This document shows, one piece after another, positions 1 to 8,365 of a stretch of DNA of 16,051 nt; position 1 is the stretch's first letter, and the number at the start of each line of letters is the position of its first letter. The notes under the pieces were generated by a model. That model was not told where the DNA came from, made no database searches, and saw nothing but the letters and a program-made list of their open reading frames with translations. Made by a program: the position numbers and the translations under genes. Origin of the DNA: a bacterium ADurb.Bin374 (GTDB lineage: Bacteria > Riflebacteria > Ozemobacteria > Ozemobacterales > Ozemobacteraceae); assembly GCA_002068715.1 (NCBI GenBank), contig MWAR01000630.1, forward strand, positions 1 through 16,051, written 5' to 3'.

Positions 1-1
1 G

Positions 2-75
2 CCGCTCGAGCAGAACGGTTTCGCCGATGAAACCGAGCCGCCAGCCGTTGACGAGCAGGAAGGAGCGAAGCTTCC

Positions 76-79
<4 letters not shown>
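2..79 (+). CDS. C-terminal end of a gene upstream of the ABC permease (partial)
   Basis: The frame beginning at base 2 is open and ends at a TGA at 77-79, giving 25 visible residues that are acidic and proline-containing and end in EGAKLP. The stop overlaps the ATG of the next gene in an ATGA arrangement, which indicates translational coupling. MacB-type permease genes are normally preceded by an ATPase gene and/or a membrane-fusion (MacA-like) gene, so this is probably one of those. The tail itself carries no diagnostic motif, so the assignment is context only. Confidence 0.6.
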
Positions 80-1293
<1,214 letters not shown>

Positions 1294-1296
1294 CGT

Positions 1297-2424
1297 TTAC
1301 TGAACGGCCGTTCCGGGAAGCGCGCGGCTGAGCATCTGCGCCAGAACGCCGAGCGTGGAAACCCCGGCCAGCGGCGCGTTTCGTTCGAGTCCACGGCCCT
1401 CGATGAAAACGCTCGTTTGCTGCATCGATTCGGCGATCGTTCCGAACGCATCCGCGAACAGGGAACCGGCCGTCGCGGCCTTGATTCCCTGCGCGATTCC
1501 CCCGGCCGTCTGGCGGAGCAGGATACGGGCCTGTTCATCGGGCGCATACAACTGGGCTTTGATGACGCGGGCATCGAGGAGAAGCCGCAACACCTGGATT
1601 CTGTCGTAGGGGAAGGGCAGCAGCGCCTCTTCCGTTCCATTTCCGCGACGGCGGTCCAGGAAGCCTTCCATGTCGGCTTCGAGCGCGGCGACAGGCTCGA
1701 GGGCAACCATCTTCCGGAACGTCTTCCACTTGTCCCCGTCGAGAGTCGCCCCGGCCTGGAGCGCATCGAGCAGGTTTCCTTCAAGGCCGGCGGGCGCCAG
1801 GAGCAGGTAGCCGGGCCCGACGTGCAGAATCGGGCGGTCGGCTGCGCTGTCCGCCCCGGCGGTGTTCACGGTGAATCCCGTTGCGCGAGGCAGCCTGACC
1901 GAAGCGTCGAACAGGTTTTCCCAGGCCTGCGGCGTGACGTTCCCGGTCACCAGGACGGCATACTCGCCGGGGCCGCGGACGAAGACGAACAGATCGTCCG
2001 GCACGAACGCGCGCGCCGTCGAGAAGGCTCTGATGGCTCCGAGCATCGTCTCGGCCGTTTCATTTCCCTTCTGCGAATCTTTCTTTTTCGTTGATTTCGC
2101 CGGCTCGCCGCGGGCGTTCGCCCTGACCTGGTCACGGGCACGGGCAGCCGCTTCGAACGCATCGAAAAAGATCCGCTCGGGAGCGGTCGCGACGGGTGAG
2201 GCTGCTCCGCCTTTCATGAGCCGGTCGAAGCCGTCCCTGAGTCTGAAATAGCCGCACACCGCCGGATCGGCCAGGGGAGCCGGGATCACAGCCCCGCTCT
2301 CCACCGCCGCCCCAACGGCAGGCATGTCGACCATCGTCAGAAAAGCGGCTGCACCCAGGGTCAGAACTGCCGCCGCGAGCAGAAGCCGGCAACCCGTCGC
2401 ATGTTTTCGGAGAGCGATTCCCAT
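1297..2424 (-). CDS. Exported protein of unknown function
   Basis: A 375-residue protein I do not recognise. The N-terminus (RK, then a hydrophobic stretch at about 12-30, with AVGAA near 36-40) looks like a signal peptide or membrane anchor, so the rest should lie in the periplasm or beyond. Residues about 105-123 form a charged, lysine-rich low-complexity linker. The remainder is an alternating beta/alpha sequence with repeated phrases such as FVFVRGPGEYAVLVTGN and LHVGPGYLLLAPAG, reminiscent of secreted DUF-type proteins that assess residual or fit-like values, but no catalytic motif is visible. AAGGGGAAG lies just ahead of the ATG. The gene runs convergently to the ABC permease, with only three bases between the stop codons, so there is no room for an intergenic terminator. 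Confidence 0.8.
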   Translation of the reverse strand: MGIALRKHATGCRLLLAAAVLTLGAAAFLTMVDMPAVGAAVESGAVIPAPLADPAVCGYFRLRDGFDRLMKGGAASPVATAPERIFFDAFEAAARARDQVRANARGEPAKSTKKKDSQKGNETAETMLGAIRAFSTARAFVPDDLFVFVRGPGEYAVLVTGNVTPQAWENLFDASVRLPRATGFTVNTAGADSAADRPILHVGPGYLLLAPAGLEGNLLDALQAGATLDGDKWKTFRKMVALEPVAALEADMEGFLDRRRGNGTEEALLPFPYDRIQVLRLLLDARVIKAQLYAPDEQARILLRQTAGGIAQGIKAATAGSLFADAFGTIAESMQQTSVFIEGRGLERNAPLAGVSTLGVLAQMLSRALPGTAVQ

Positions 2425-2545
2425 ATCAGTCTTCCCCTTCTCTCGTTCATCACCTTTGTCGGCTGAACGTCGAACTTCGTCCAGTTTCGAGGAAACGAAA
2501 GAAAACCGGGAAACCTGCCGATAGGGGGGTCACCGAGGAGTTCGC
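2425..2545. promoter_or_regulatory. Divergent intergenic region
   Basis: This 121-base gap separates two genes transcribed away from each other, so it must contain both promoters. No convincing -35/-10 pair stands out. The clearest signal is GAGGAG at 2535-2540, a ribosome binding site five bases before the ATG of the plus-strand gene. Confidence 0.45.
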
Positions 2546-4417
2546 ATGCCATTTCCGCGCAGCGGAGCACGAGTGACATCAGGACATGGAAGCGGGCGTC
2601 GGCCGGTGTTCGCGGCCTTGACGCTCCTGCTCGCGTTTTTCTGCTGGTTCTTCGCGCCCGCCATCGTCGATGCCGGCGCCTGGGCGCTCAACGCGACCCG
2701 CTGGACCGACCAGGACGAGCAGGTCTACAGCGATTTCGTGGCGCGACTCGGCGAGTCGGGCCACCCGAATCTGAACCGATTCATCCGGGACAGCAGGCAG
2801 AATCCGCTGTACGGGAGCGAGGACCAGAAGTTCAACCTGTCACCCGACTGCGCCGACTTCCCGTATCTCGTTCGGGCGTATGTCGCCTACAAACTCCGCC
2901 TGCCCTTCGGATACGTGTGCGAGATCACGAAGAAGAGCCGCGGCGATGAGCGGTACAGCCACGGGAACCGGCCGAAATGCTTCAAGGACCAGGACGCGTT
3001 TTCCTCGCCCCAGAAGCTGTTCGGCTACGTCACCCTGATAAATTCCGGATACTATAGAATGGCCCCCGAGATCGAGACGGGAGATACGTATCCCATCCGC
3101 ATCGGCGCCGATACGATTCGACCCGGAACCGTGTATTACGACCCGAATGGCCACGTGGCGCTAGTCTACAAGGTGACGGAGGACGGGCGGGTGCGGCTGA
3201 TCGATGCGCACCCCGACCGGAGCGTCTCGCGGCCGTGGTTCGGCGGCAAGTTCGCGCTCGGCAGCCAGTCCCAGGGCGGCGGCTTCCGCAAATGGAGGCC
3301 GATCTGGTACGGCAGCGACGGCCAGATTCACCGCCTCACGAACCACAATATCAAGGACTATTCAGCCGACGATCAATACCGCGGCTCGTATGAGTTCCAG
3401 GGAATGAACGGCCTATCGTATTTCGATTACGTGCGGGCGCGGCTGAGCTCGCGCGGCGGTCGGGTGCGGCCGTTCGAGGATTTCAGGGCCATGATGGAGG
3501 ATATCCACGAGGATGTCCGGTATCGGGCGCTGGCCGTCGATCTCTGCATCCAGGCCGGCATTCATCGCAAGCCGCATCCGGGCTCGCTTCCGTGGAACAT
3601 TTACGGAACCGACGGCGAGTGGGAATCCTACTCGACCCCATCGCGTGACGCCCGTCTGAAGGTGGCCTTCCAGGATTTCTACGCGCAGACCGAACGGATG
3701 ATCCGGATGGCCGCCCGCCGCGATCCGGCGATCGAGTATGCGGGCTCCGCCGACCGGCTCGCGGCCGAGCTTCTGTCGCTCTACGACTCGCTCAGTCCGC
3801 AACTGACGGTCACATACGAGAATTCAGCCGGCACCCCGGTAACCCTGACGTTTCATCAGGTTCTCGAGCGATTGTTCGACCTCTCGTTCGATCCGTACCA
3901 CGCGATCGAATACCGGTGGGGCGCGACCGGCGACGAGCTGCGCACGGCGCCCGCCGACGCTGGTAAACGCCGGATGTATGACCAGGAGCGGCGACTGCGC
4001 AACCAACTCGAACGGCTCTACAACCTCCCGACGCCGCTCGCCATGGGACCGGAACGGCCGCCCGACATCGACGTCAGGCGACGTCTAACGGAAATCGCCG
4101 GCGGCGCGGCTCCCCAGACCGAGATCATCGTCGCCAGCGCCGAACTGGAAGACATCCAGGCCGCGGCCCCCCGGGAGATGCATCGCATGACCGTTCCTGT
4201 GTCCGGAAGTTCCACGAGCGCGTCCCCGCCTCCCGCGGACGGCTCCGAAACGGCGCCGGCTTTTTCCGAAGAAACGGCACGCCCGGCTCCTCCCCGCCAC
4301 GTTTCGCCGGAGGAAACGGAACGACAGCTCTGGAAATTCGTCGACGCGGTCATCGGCAACGCCGAGTCGGCAATCGCCGGCGCCCTGCCGCCTGCCGCGG
4401 CGCAAAACATCCGATGA
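2546..4417 (+). CDS. Exported protein with a putative papain-fold (NlpC/P60/CHAP-like) domain
   Basis: A 623-residue protein with an N-terminal hydrophobic segment at about residues 20-43, so it is probably exported or membrane-anchored. Residues about 95-225 resemble a papain-like peptidase/amidase core. Cys102 in SPDCADFPYLVRAYV starts a helix, His203 sits in NGHVALVYKV at the start of a strand, and Asp220 or His222 follows in RLIDAHPD. That order and spacing match NlpC/P60 and CHAP enzymes, which cut cell-wall peptides. The match is inferred from motif order, not from a full domain alignment. Residues about 290-500 are mostly helical and unassigned. Residues about 550-590 are a Pro/Ser/Glu/Thr-rich linker, and an amphipathic helix ends the protein. 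GAGGAG lies five bases before the start. The gene stands alone, divergent from the preceding exported protein. Confidence 0.8.
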   Translation: MPFPRSGARVTSGHGSGRRPVFAALTLLLAFFCWFFAPAIVDAGAWALNATRWTDQDEQVYSDFVARLGESGHPNLNRFIRDSRQNPLYGSEDQKFNLSPDCADFPYLVRAYVAYKLRLPFGYVCEITKKSRGDERYSHGNRPKCFKDQDAFSSPQKLFGYVTLINSGYYRMAPEIETGDTYPIRIGADTIRPGTVYYDPNGHVALVYKVTEDGRVRLIDAHPDRSVSRPWFGGKFALGSQSQGGGFRKWRPIWYGSDGQIHRLTNHNIKDYSADDQYRGSYEFQGMNGLSYFDYVRARLSSRGGRVRPFEDFRAMMEDIHEDVRYRALAVDLCIQAGIHRKPHPGSLPWNIYGTDGEWESYSTPSRDARLKVAFQDFYAQTERMIRMAARRDPAIEYAGSADRLAAELLSLYDSLSPQLTVTYENSAGTPVTLTFHQVLERLFDLSFDPYHAIEYRWGATGDELRTAPADAGKRRMYDQERRLRNQLERLYNLPTPLAMGPERPPDIDVRRRLTEIAGGAAPQTEIIVASAELEDIQAAAPREMHRMTVPVSGSSTSASPPPADGSETAPAFSEETARPAPPRHVSPEETERQLWKFVDAVIGNAESAIAGALPPAAAQNIR

Positions 4418-4438
4418 GACACGAAAGGAGCGGATAAT

Positions 4439-4467
4439 CCGACAAAATATACATCACTAGGTATTCA
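4439..4467 (+). promoter_or_regulatory. Candidate promoter of the micro-protein/merR/comB cluster
   Basis: An A/T-rich patch in a GC-rich region carries CCGACA (4439-4444) and TATTCA (4462-4467) separated by 17 bases, a weak sigma-70-like pair. A short imperfect dyad (ATAC, eight bases, GTAT, 4449-4464) falls between the elements, where MerR-family regulators usually bind. This suggests autoregulation but is not proof. An alternative -10, GATAAT, lies at 4433-4438. Confidence 0.3.
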
Positions 4468-4492
4468 AATCCACTTCAACAGGGAGGTCGTC

Positions 4493-4612
4493 ATGTTCTG
4501 CATTGCCTTCAGCATCGCCGTCATCCTCCTGGTGGCAGTTCTCGCCAGGCCCGAACAGTGGCCGGGACGCCTGGCCGAATTTCTGAGGGAGACCCACGTT
4601 CATCATGGATAA
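4493..4612 (+). CDS. Small single-span membrane protein, 39 residues
   Basis: The short frame begins MFCIAFSIAVILLVAVLARP and ends ETHVHHG. It has a strong ribosome binding site (GGGAGG at 4482-4487, five bases before the ATG). Residues 2-18 form one hydrophobic helix. The remaining half is amphipathic and charged, with a His-rich tail. It overlaps the following merR gene by eight bases, so the two are likely translationally coupled. Overlap, Shine-Dalgarno sequence and hydrophobic design together support a real gene. The function is unknown: it could be a membrane-stress sensor or a partner of the regulator or of the membrane protein downstream. The His-rich end could bind metal, which is speculation. 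Confidence 0.65.
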   Translation: MFCIAFSIAVILLVAVLARPEQWPGRLAEFLRETHVHHG

Positions 4613-5114
4613 ACGATTCACTATGGCCGAGGTCTGCCGCATCACCGGACTCGCGGCGCACACGATCCGCTACTACGAAACCCAGTTCCCCAGGTGCCTC
4701 ACCGCCGAACGTACGTCGGGCGGCCACCGGAAATACCGCCAGGAGCATATCGATGTCCTGAGACGCATCATGCAGCTGGCGAGGTCCGAAGGGAAGTCGC
4801 TGCGAGAGATCCGCGAGGCTCTCGGCGAAAGCGGGTGCGATGCCCTCCGGCCCACAGACGAGGTCAGTCAGACCCTCTCCCTCGTGCTGCAGAACCTGCA
4901 GGAGCTGAACACCAGAAATGCGCGTCTGGACAAGCTGATCACCCTGCTGCTCGGGGAGACTGCCCCGCCGCATCGTGAAACGCTGCTTTCGCAGATCGAC
5001 GCGGCCAGGCAGGATACGAGGGCAACGCTCGACGATTCCCGGCGCGCCCTTCTGGAAATCGGCATGCGCGAGCTTCTGGAGTCCGACGACGAGCCGGATG
5101 GTCATGAACATTGA
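4605..5114 (+). CDS. MerR-family transcriptional regulator
   Basis: A 169-residue protein with an N-terminal MerR winged helix-turn-helix. FTMAEVCRITGLAAHTIRYYE (about residues 6-26) is the recognition helix region, and RTSGGHRKYRQEHIDVLRRI (about 36-55) is the wing plus second helix pair. Residues about 85-160 are predicted to form a long dimerising coiled coil, and the tail is acidic (DDEPDGHEH). There is no Cys-pair metal site and no large effector domain, so the ligand is not predictable. The closest style is the short MerR regulators related to HspR/MlrA-type proteins. GAGGGAG lies 13 bases before the start, but initiation probably relies on coupling to the overlapping micro-gene. The last codons overlap comB. 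Confidence 0.92.
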   Translation: MDKRFTMAEVCRITGLAAHTIRYYETQFPRCLTAERTSGGHRKYRQEHIDVLRRIMQLARSEGKSLREIREALGESGCDALRPTDEVSQTLSLVLQNLQELNTRNARLDKLITLLLGETAPPHRETLLSQIDAARQDTRATLDDSRRALLEIGMRELLESDDEPDGHEH

Positions 5115-5856
5115 CGTCGCTTTCACCCCCGACCAGGTGCAGGCGCCGTCAAACAAGGTCTGCATCGTGGTGGACGTCCTCAGGTCGACCTCCACGCTCC
5201 AGGTCATTTTCTCGAGGAAGCCCGCGAAGGTCATCCTGACGCCGACGTTGCAGAAGGCGATGAAGTTCGCCTCGCAGCAGAAGGTGCATCCGATGCTGTG
5301 CGGGGAACGCGGGGGGGTGCTGCCCGAGGGATTCGACCACGGCAACAGCCCTCGGGAATACACGAATCTCGATCTCGCAGGCAGGACCGTGGTGTTCACG
5401 TCGAGCAACGGCACGCGAGCCGTTGCCGACGTGAACCTGGCCCCGCACGTGTTTCTCGGCTCGTTTCTCAACGCCGGCGCCGTCGTCGAGGCGGCCCTCG
5501 CCGCGGCGACGAAGGGCGGGCTGGACATCACGATGGTCTGCGCCGGCCGCGAGGAGCGGTTCGCCATCGACGACGCATACTGCGCCGGGTTTCTCGTCTC
5601 GCGGCTGTTGAGCCAGATTCCCTCGGATCAGGCGTTCGAGGTCGGCGAAGGCGGCCAGGCGGCGCTGGCGATCTACGGGTATTATCGCGATCCCCTGAAG
5701 CTGCTTCGGAATTCCGGCGCCGGGCAGGCGGTGCTGCGCATCGGCATGGCCGAAGATCTCGCCTTCCTGCTCCAACAGGACCTGTATCCGGTCGTCCCAT
5801 GCCTCGCGCAACGTGACCAGCCCGTTTCCGGCTGGGGGTTTTCCCTGCTGATCTGA
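5104..5856 (+). CDS. comB: 2-phosphosulfolactate phosphatase (ComB family)
   Basis: A 250-residue Mg-dependent phosphatase of the ComB family (EC 3.1.3.71), which converts 2-phosphosulfolactate to sulfolactate, classically the second step of coenzyme M synthesis. Family motifs are clear: CIVVDVLRSTST (about residues 20-31), GERGGVLPEGFDHGNSPREY (67-86), SSNGTRAV (about 100-107) and CAGREERFAIDDAYCAG (146-162). I chose the ATG at 5104 (MNIDVAF); an in-frame ATG at 5098 would add two residues. Longer upstream extension is only the shadow of merR. The start lies inside the end of merR (11-base overlap), and no strong ribosome binding site precedes it, so translation is probably coupled. No comA, comC or comDE is visible nearby. 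Many bacteria carry ComB homologues without methanogenic metabolism, so the true substrate here is uncertain. Confidence 0.9.
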   Translation: MNIDVAFTPDQVQAPSNKVCIVVDVLRSTSTLQVIFSRKPAKVILTPTLQKAMKFASQQKVHPMLCGERGGVLPEGFDHGNSPREYTNLDLAGRTVVFTSSNGTRAVADVNLAPHVFLGSFLNAGAVVEAALAAATKGGLDITMVCAGREERFAIDDAYCAGFLVSRLLSQIPSDQAFEVGEGGQAALAIYGYYRDPLKLLRNSGAGQAVLRIGMAEDLAFLLQQDLYPVVPCLAQRDQPVSGWGFSLLI

Positions 5857-5894
5857 TTCTGGTATCCTTCCGGTATCGTGAGACGAATCGGATC

Positions 5895-6764
5895 ATGACA
5901 AAACGCTTCGCACTTCCCGAAGGAATCGACCGGCTGCTCCGGCTTGCCGTCGTCATCAATCAGCGGGTCACCGAAACCGAGGCTCTGGAAGCGGCCGCGG
6001 CGATTGCATATTATGCAATATTTTCTCTCTTCCCGCTCCTGATCTTTCTCATCGCCTTCTACAGTTCGGTTTTGCAGAGCAACGAACTGCAGGAGCAGGT
6101 TCTGAACTACTGCGACCAGTTTCTCCCGAGCTCGCGAAACATCGTCAGCGAAAACATCCGGCAGGTCATCGAACTTCGCGGCACCGTGGGCGTCCTCGGT
6201 ATGGCCGCCCTTCTCTGGTCAGCCACCGGCGTTTTCGCGGGCATTTCGCAGAACATCAACCAGGCATGGAAGGATGCGCAGCCACGGCATTTTCTGCACG
6301 AGCGGGTTCTCGCTTTGGTCATGGTGGCCGGTCTCATCTGCTTCGTCGTCATCTCCCTCGTCGCGACGGCGGCGTTCAACCTGTCGCTGAAACTCGCACC
6401 AGTTCTCGGCCAGGAAATCTTCGCCGGAATGAGCGTTGCCGGCAGATGGGCCGTGCAGCTTACGCCGTTTTTCGGCATTCTGACCCTCTTCACCCTGATG
6501 TACAAATTCGTCCCCGGCACGCAGGTCCGCTGGATCGAGGCCGGTGCCGGAGGCTTATGCGGAGCCGTCTGCTGGGAAGGAACCAAGCACATCTTCACCT
6601 GGTTCCTGGGAAGCGACTGGAACAGCTACCAGCTCGTCTACGGTTCACTCGGCGCCGTGGTTGCCCTCCAGCTCTGGGTATATATATGTAGCATTATTAT
6701 ATTGTTGGGCGCCCACCTCAGCGCCGGCATCGCCCTCGTCTACCGCAACGACGCCGGCGCCTGA
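5895..6764 (+). CDS. YihY/BrkB-family inner-membrane protein
   Basis: A 289-residue polytopic membrane protein of the YihY (virulence factor BrkB) family. It has about six hydrophobic spans: residues about 38-58 (AIAYYAIFSLFPLLIFLIAF), about 95-115, 135-160, 183-207, 215-237 and 247-275. The YYAIFSLFPLL phrase and the GTVGVLGMAALLWSATGVFAGI stretch are typical of the family. Its biochemical function is not established; members are often annotated as membrane proteins or putative transporters. It follows comB by 38 bases on the same strand and is probably cotranscribed. The ribosome binding site is poor. Codons around 6001-6030 and 6679-6708 are unusually A/T-rich for this genome. Confidence 0.92.
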   Translation: MTKRFALPEGIDRLLRLAVVINQRVTETEALEAAAAIAYYAIFSLFPLLIFLIAFYSSVLQSNELQEQVLNYCDQFLPSSRNIVSENIRQVIELRGTVGVLGMAALLWSATGVFAGISQNINQAWKDAQPRHFLHERVLALVMVAGLICFVVISLVATAAFNLSLKLAPVLGQEIFAGMSVAGRWAVQLTPFFGILTLFTLMYKFVPGTQVRWIEAGAGGLCGAVCWEGTKHIFTWFLGSDWNSYQLVYGSLGAVVALQLWVYICSIIILLGAHLSAGIALVYRNDAGA

Positions 6765-6787
6765 CGTGCATTCTCCCCCAGGGAGAA

Positions 6788-6826
6788 AAACCCGCGGGCC
6801 CTGTATTTCAGGGATTCCGCGGGTTT
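6788..6826. terminator. Intrinsic hairpin terminator serving both strands
   Basis: A perfect 10-base stem, AAACCCGCGG (6788-6797) with CCGCGGGTTT (6817-6826), encloses a second stem CCCTG/CAGGG (6799-6803, 6809-6813) with loop TATTT. Read on the minus strand the stem is followed by five T residues, and on the plus strand by TTT. It lies 24 bases after the plus-strand YihY gene and downstream of the minus-strand Ser/Gly-rich gene, so it probably ends both transcripts. Confidence 0.85.
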
Positions 6827-7057
6827 ACTGCCGGAGCGCGGCCGGGGGTGTGTCGTTTCTGGTGGCTTTTCCGATGGCGCAAGAGAGTTACGCATTGCAG
6901 TGACGTGTCGCCGTGAGTCGGCCGTGGAACGCTCCGCTGTTCACCTGAGAATATCTGCCTGCCTTATCCCACATCCCTTTCTGTCTGTCGCATCTGGTGT
7001 TTTGCCTGCCTCTGGACATTCTATTGGAAACCGGCGGTATTCGAACCGTTCTGCGAA
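6827..7057. other. Unassigned intergenic sequence
   Basis: These 231 bases lie between the terminator and the 3' end of the minus-strand Ser/Gly-rich gene. I see no convincing ORF, tRNA or riboswitch here. It would be the 3' untranslated region of the minus-strand transcript. A short palindromic stretch, CGGTATTCGAACCG (7035-7048), is the only notable structure. Confidence 0.5.
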
Positions 7058-8149
7058 TCAGGCTGTGATCGTGTTCGCTGCTGCATCCCGAGCCTCTTCC
7101 GGCGCGCCGTCTTTCGTCGCATCGCTTTCAGCGTCTTTTTCAGTTTCGGCCTCTGCGACAGGTTTCTGCGACTCTTCGCGCTTCAGCGATTCCACGAACA
7201 CCTTGAACGCTTCGAGGAACCGTCGCGCCGCTTCGTCCGTCCCGATATTCGATGGTGTTTCGGAAGATGCCGTGTCTCTATCATTCGAAATCATCACGAT
7301 CTGCCCGCCCAGTCGATTTCTCGGCAGGGGGTTCGCCGTCGACGAACCGAGGCTCAGGCCGGAACCGCTCATCAACTCGGAGACGATCGACGATGCCGAG
7401 CCCCCCAGGCCGCTCAGGCTTCCCAGCCCGCTCAGATTGCCGCCAATGCCGCTTCCCGATCTGCTGCCATACTGGAGCTTCGCAAGAGCGATGTTCGTCA
7501 TATACGATGTATCGAATGCCGTATCCGCCACGCTCGAGAACGCGGACCTGGAAGAGGAAGAGGTGCTTCCGGGCCAGAACGGGCCGTTGTTGAGCGACTG
7601 GACGAGAGACTGAAGACCGCTTTTCGCCGATTCGAGCAGCGAGCCGAGGTAGGAGCCGACCTGACCCGCGTCGTTCCGAACGACGGATTCGGTTCCGGCC
7701 AGCAAGGCCTGGACGGGATTGCCGCGCCATCCGTTTCCGTTCAGAAAGACATTCGAGATCCGTTCCGCGACGTCGTGGAAAAGCTGAACCGCCGGAGATT
7801 CGACCTTTCCCACGTCGTCCGCAACCCGCACATACCACGAGAAGTAGATTGCATACCCACCGTTATTCAGTTCCGAGGCCTCAGAGGATTCACTGGCATC
7901 AACGATCGAGTCATCCGCACTATCGTCCTTCCGGCAACCGCTGCAGTCGGTATCGGAAGGACCTGCCGTCTGAGCGACCCCCACCCGGCCAGCCGCGTCC
8001 GGCTGAACCACCTCTTCGGGTGCCTTCGCTTCCCCAGCGGCAGCCGCGTCGAGAACCGAACTGAAGTCGCCGGCCTTCTGCTCCTGCGCCGTTTTCTCCG
8101 GCGCCGCAACCTTCGGCGTGATGGAAGCCACAACGTTTTTGACGAGCAT
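7058..8149 (-). CDS. Ser/Gly-rich protein of unknown function
   Basis: A 363-residue protein not matched to a known family. I place the start at the ATG whose codon ends at 8149 because AGGAGG (8158-8163) sits eight bases upstream. An in-frame ATG at 8218 would add 23 basic residues and has only a weak AAGGG. There is no signal peptide. The N-terminus (MLVKNVVASITPKV, then FSSVLDAAAAGEAKAPEE) has the style of flagellar hook-length or secreted-substrate leaders, but the FliK C-terminal domain is absent. A CSGC motif lies at 69-72. A conserved-looking patch GYAIYFSWYV (98-107) and helices up to about residue 190 form the probable core. Residues about 195-280 are Ser/Gly repeats such as SGLGSLSGLGG, and the tail is a charged Glu/Asp/Lys segment. 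It is followed by the bidirectional terminator. It could be an exported or surface-related protein, but this is a guess. Confidence 0.75.
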   Translation of the reverse strand: MLVKNVVASITPKVAAPEKTAQEQKAGDFSSVLDAAAAGEAKAPEEVVQPDAAGRVGVAQTAGPSDTDCSGCRKDDSADDSIVDASESSEASELNNGGYAIYFSWYVRVADDVGKVESPAVQLFHDVAERISNVFLNGNGWRGNPVQALLAGTESVVRNDAGQVGSYLGSLLESAKSGLQSLVQSLNNGPFWPGSTSSSSRSAFSSVADTAFDTSYMTNIALAKLQYGSRSGSGIGGNLSGLGSLSGLGGSASSIVSELMSGSGLSLGSSTANPLPRNRLGGQIVMISNDRDTASSETPSNIGTDEAARRFLEAFKVFVESLKREESQKPVAEAETEKDAESDATKDGAPEEARDAAANTITA

Positions 8150-8157
8150 GGCCTGCG

Positions 8158-8163
8158 CCTCCT
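8158..8163 (-). promoter_or_regulatory. Ribosome binding site deciding the start of the Ser/Gly-rich gene
   Basis: Minus-strand AGGAGG, eight bases before the ATG that ends at 8149. It is clearly stronger than the site before the upstream in-frame ATG at 8218. Confidence 0.7.
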
Positions 8164-8311
8164 GTCGTGAAACCGGCTGTTCGTTTCGTCGGTCCCGTCC
8201 GGGTGCAGGGCGGGCCATCCGGTTTCCCTTACTTCTATAATTACCTTCGTCACACCGACGGCAAACCTGGAATGTGACAAGAAGACGTTTTCAATATAAA
8301 GCAAGCCATTA

Positions 8312-8331
8312 TCTCGCGATTTCTCGCAATT
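8312..8331. repeat. Tandem 10-base repeat upstream of the Ser/Gly-rich gene
   Basis: TCTCGCGATT (8312-8321) is followed directly by TCTCGCAATT (8322-8331), nine of ten bases identical. The copies lie in an A/T-rich 147-base gap ahead of the minus-strand gene and just downstream of the kinase operon. Direct repeats of about one helical turn are a common operator layout, but no known site is matched. Confidence 0.45.
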
Positions 8332-8365
8332 TCGGTTCTCTTTGCCCTGAATGAACTTTTTTTAT

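Noticed and set aside
4975..5103. Longer N-terminal extension of ComB
   Set aside because: The frame is open only because it overlaps merR. The added residues are basic and compositionally unlike ComB, whose homologues begin near MNIDV.
7035..7048. CGGTATTCGAACCG, resembling a tRNA T-arm (GGTTCGAAT) on the minus strand
   Set aside because: The stem does not extend to five pairs in the T-arm register, and no acceptor, D or anticodon arms were found around it.
7058..8149. FliK or other flagellar hook-length protein assignment
   Set aside because: The N-terminal leader is similar in style, but the FliK C-terminal domain is missing and no flagellar genes are visible in the window.
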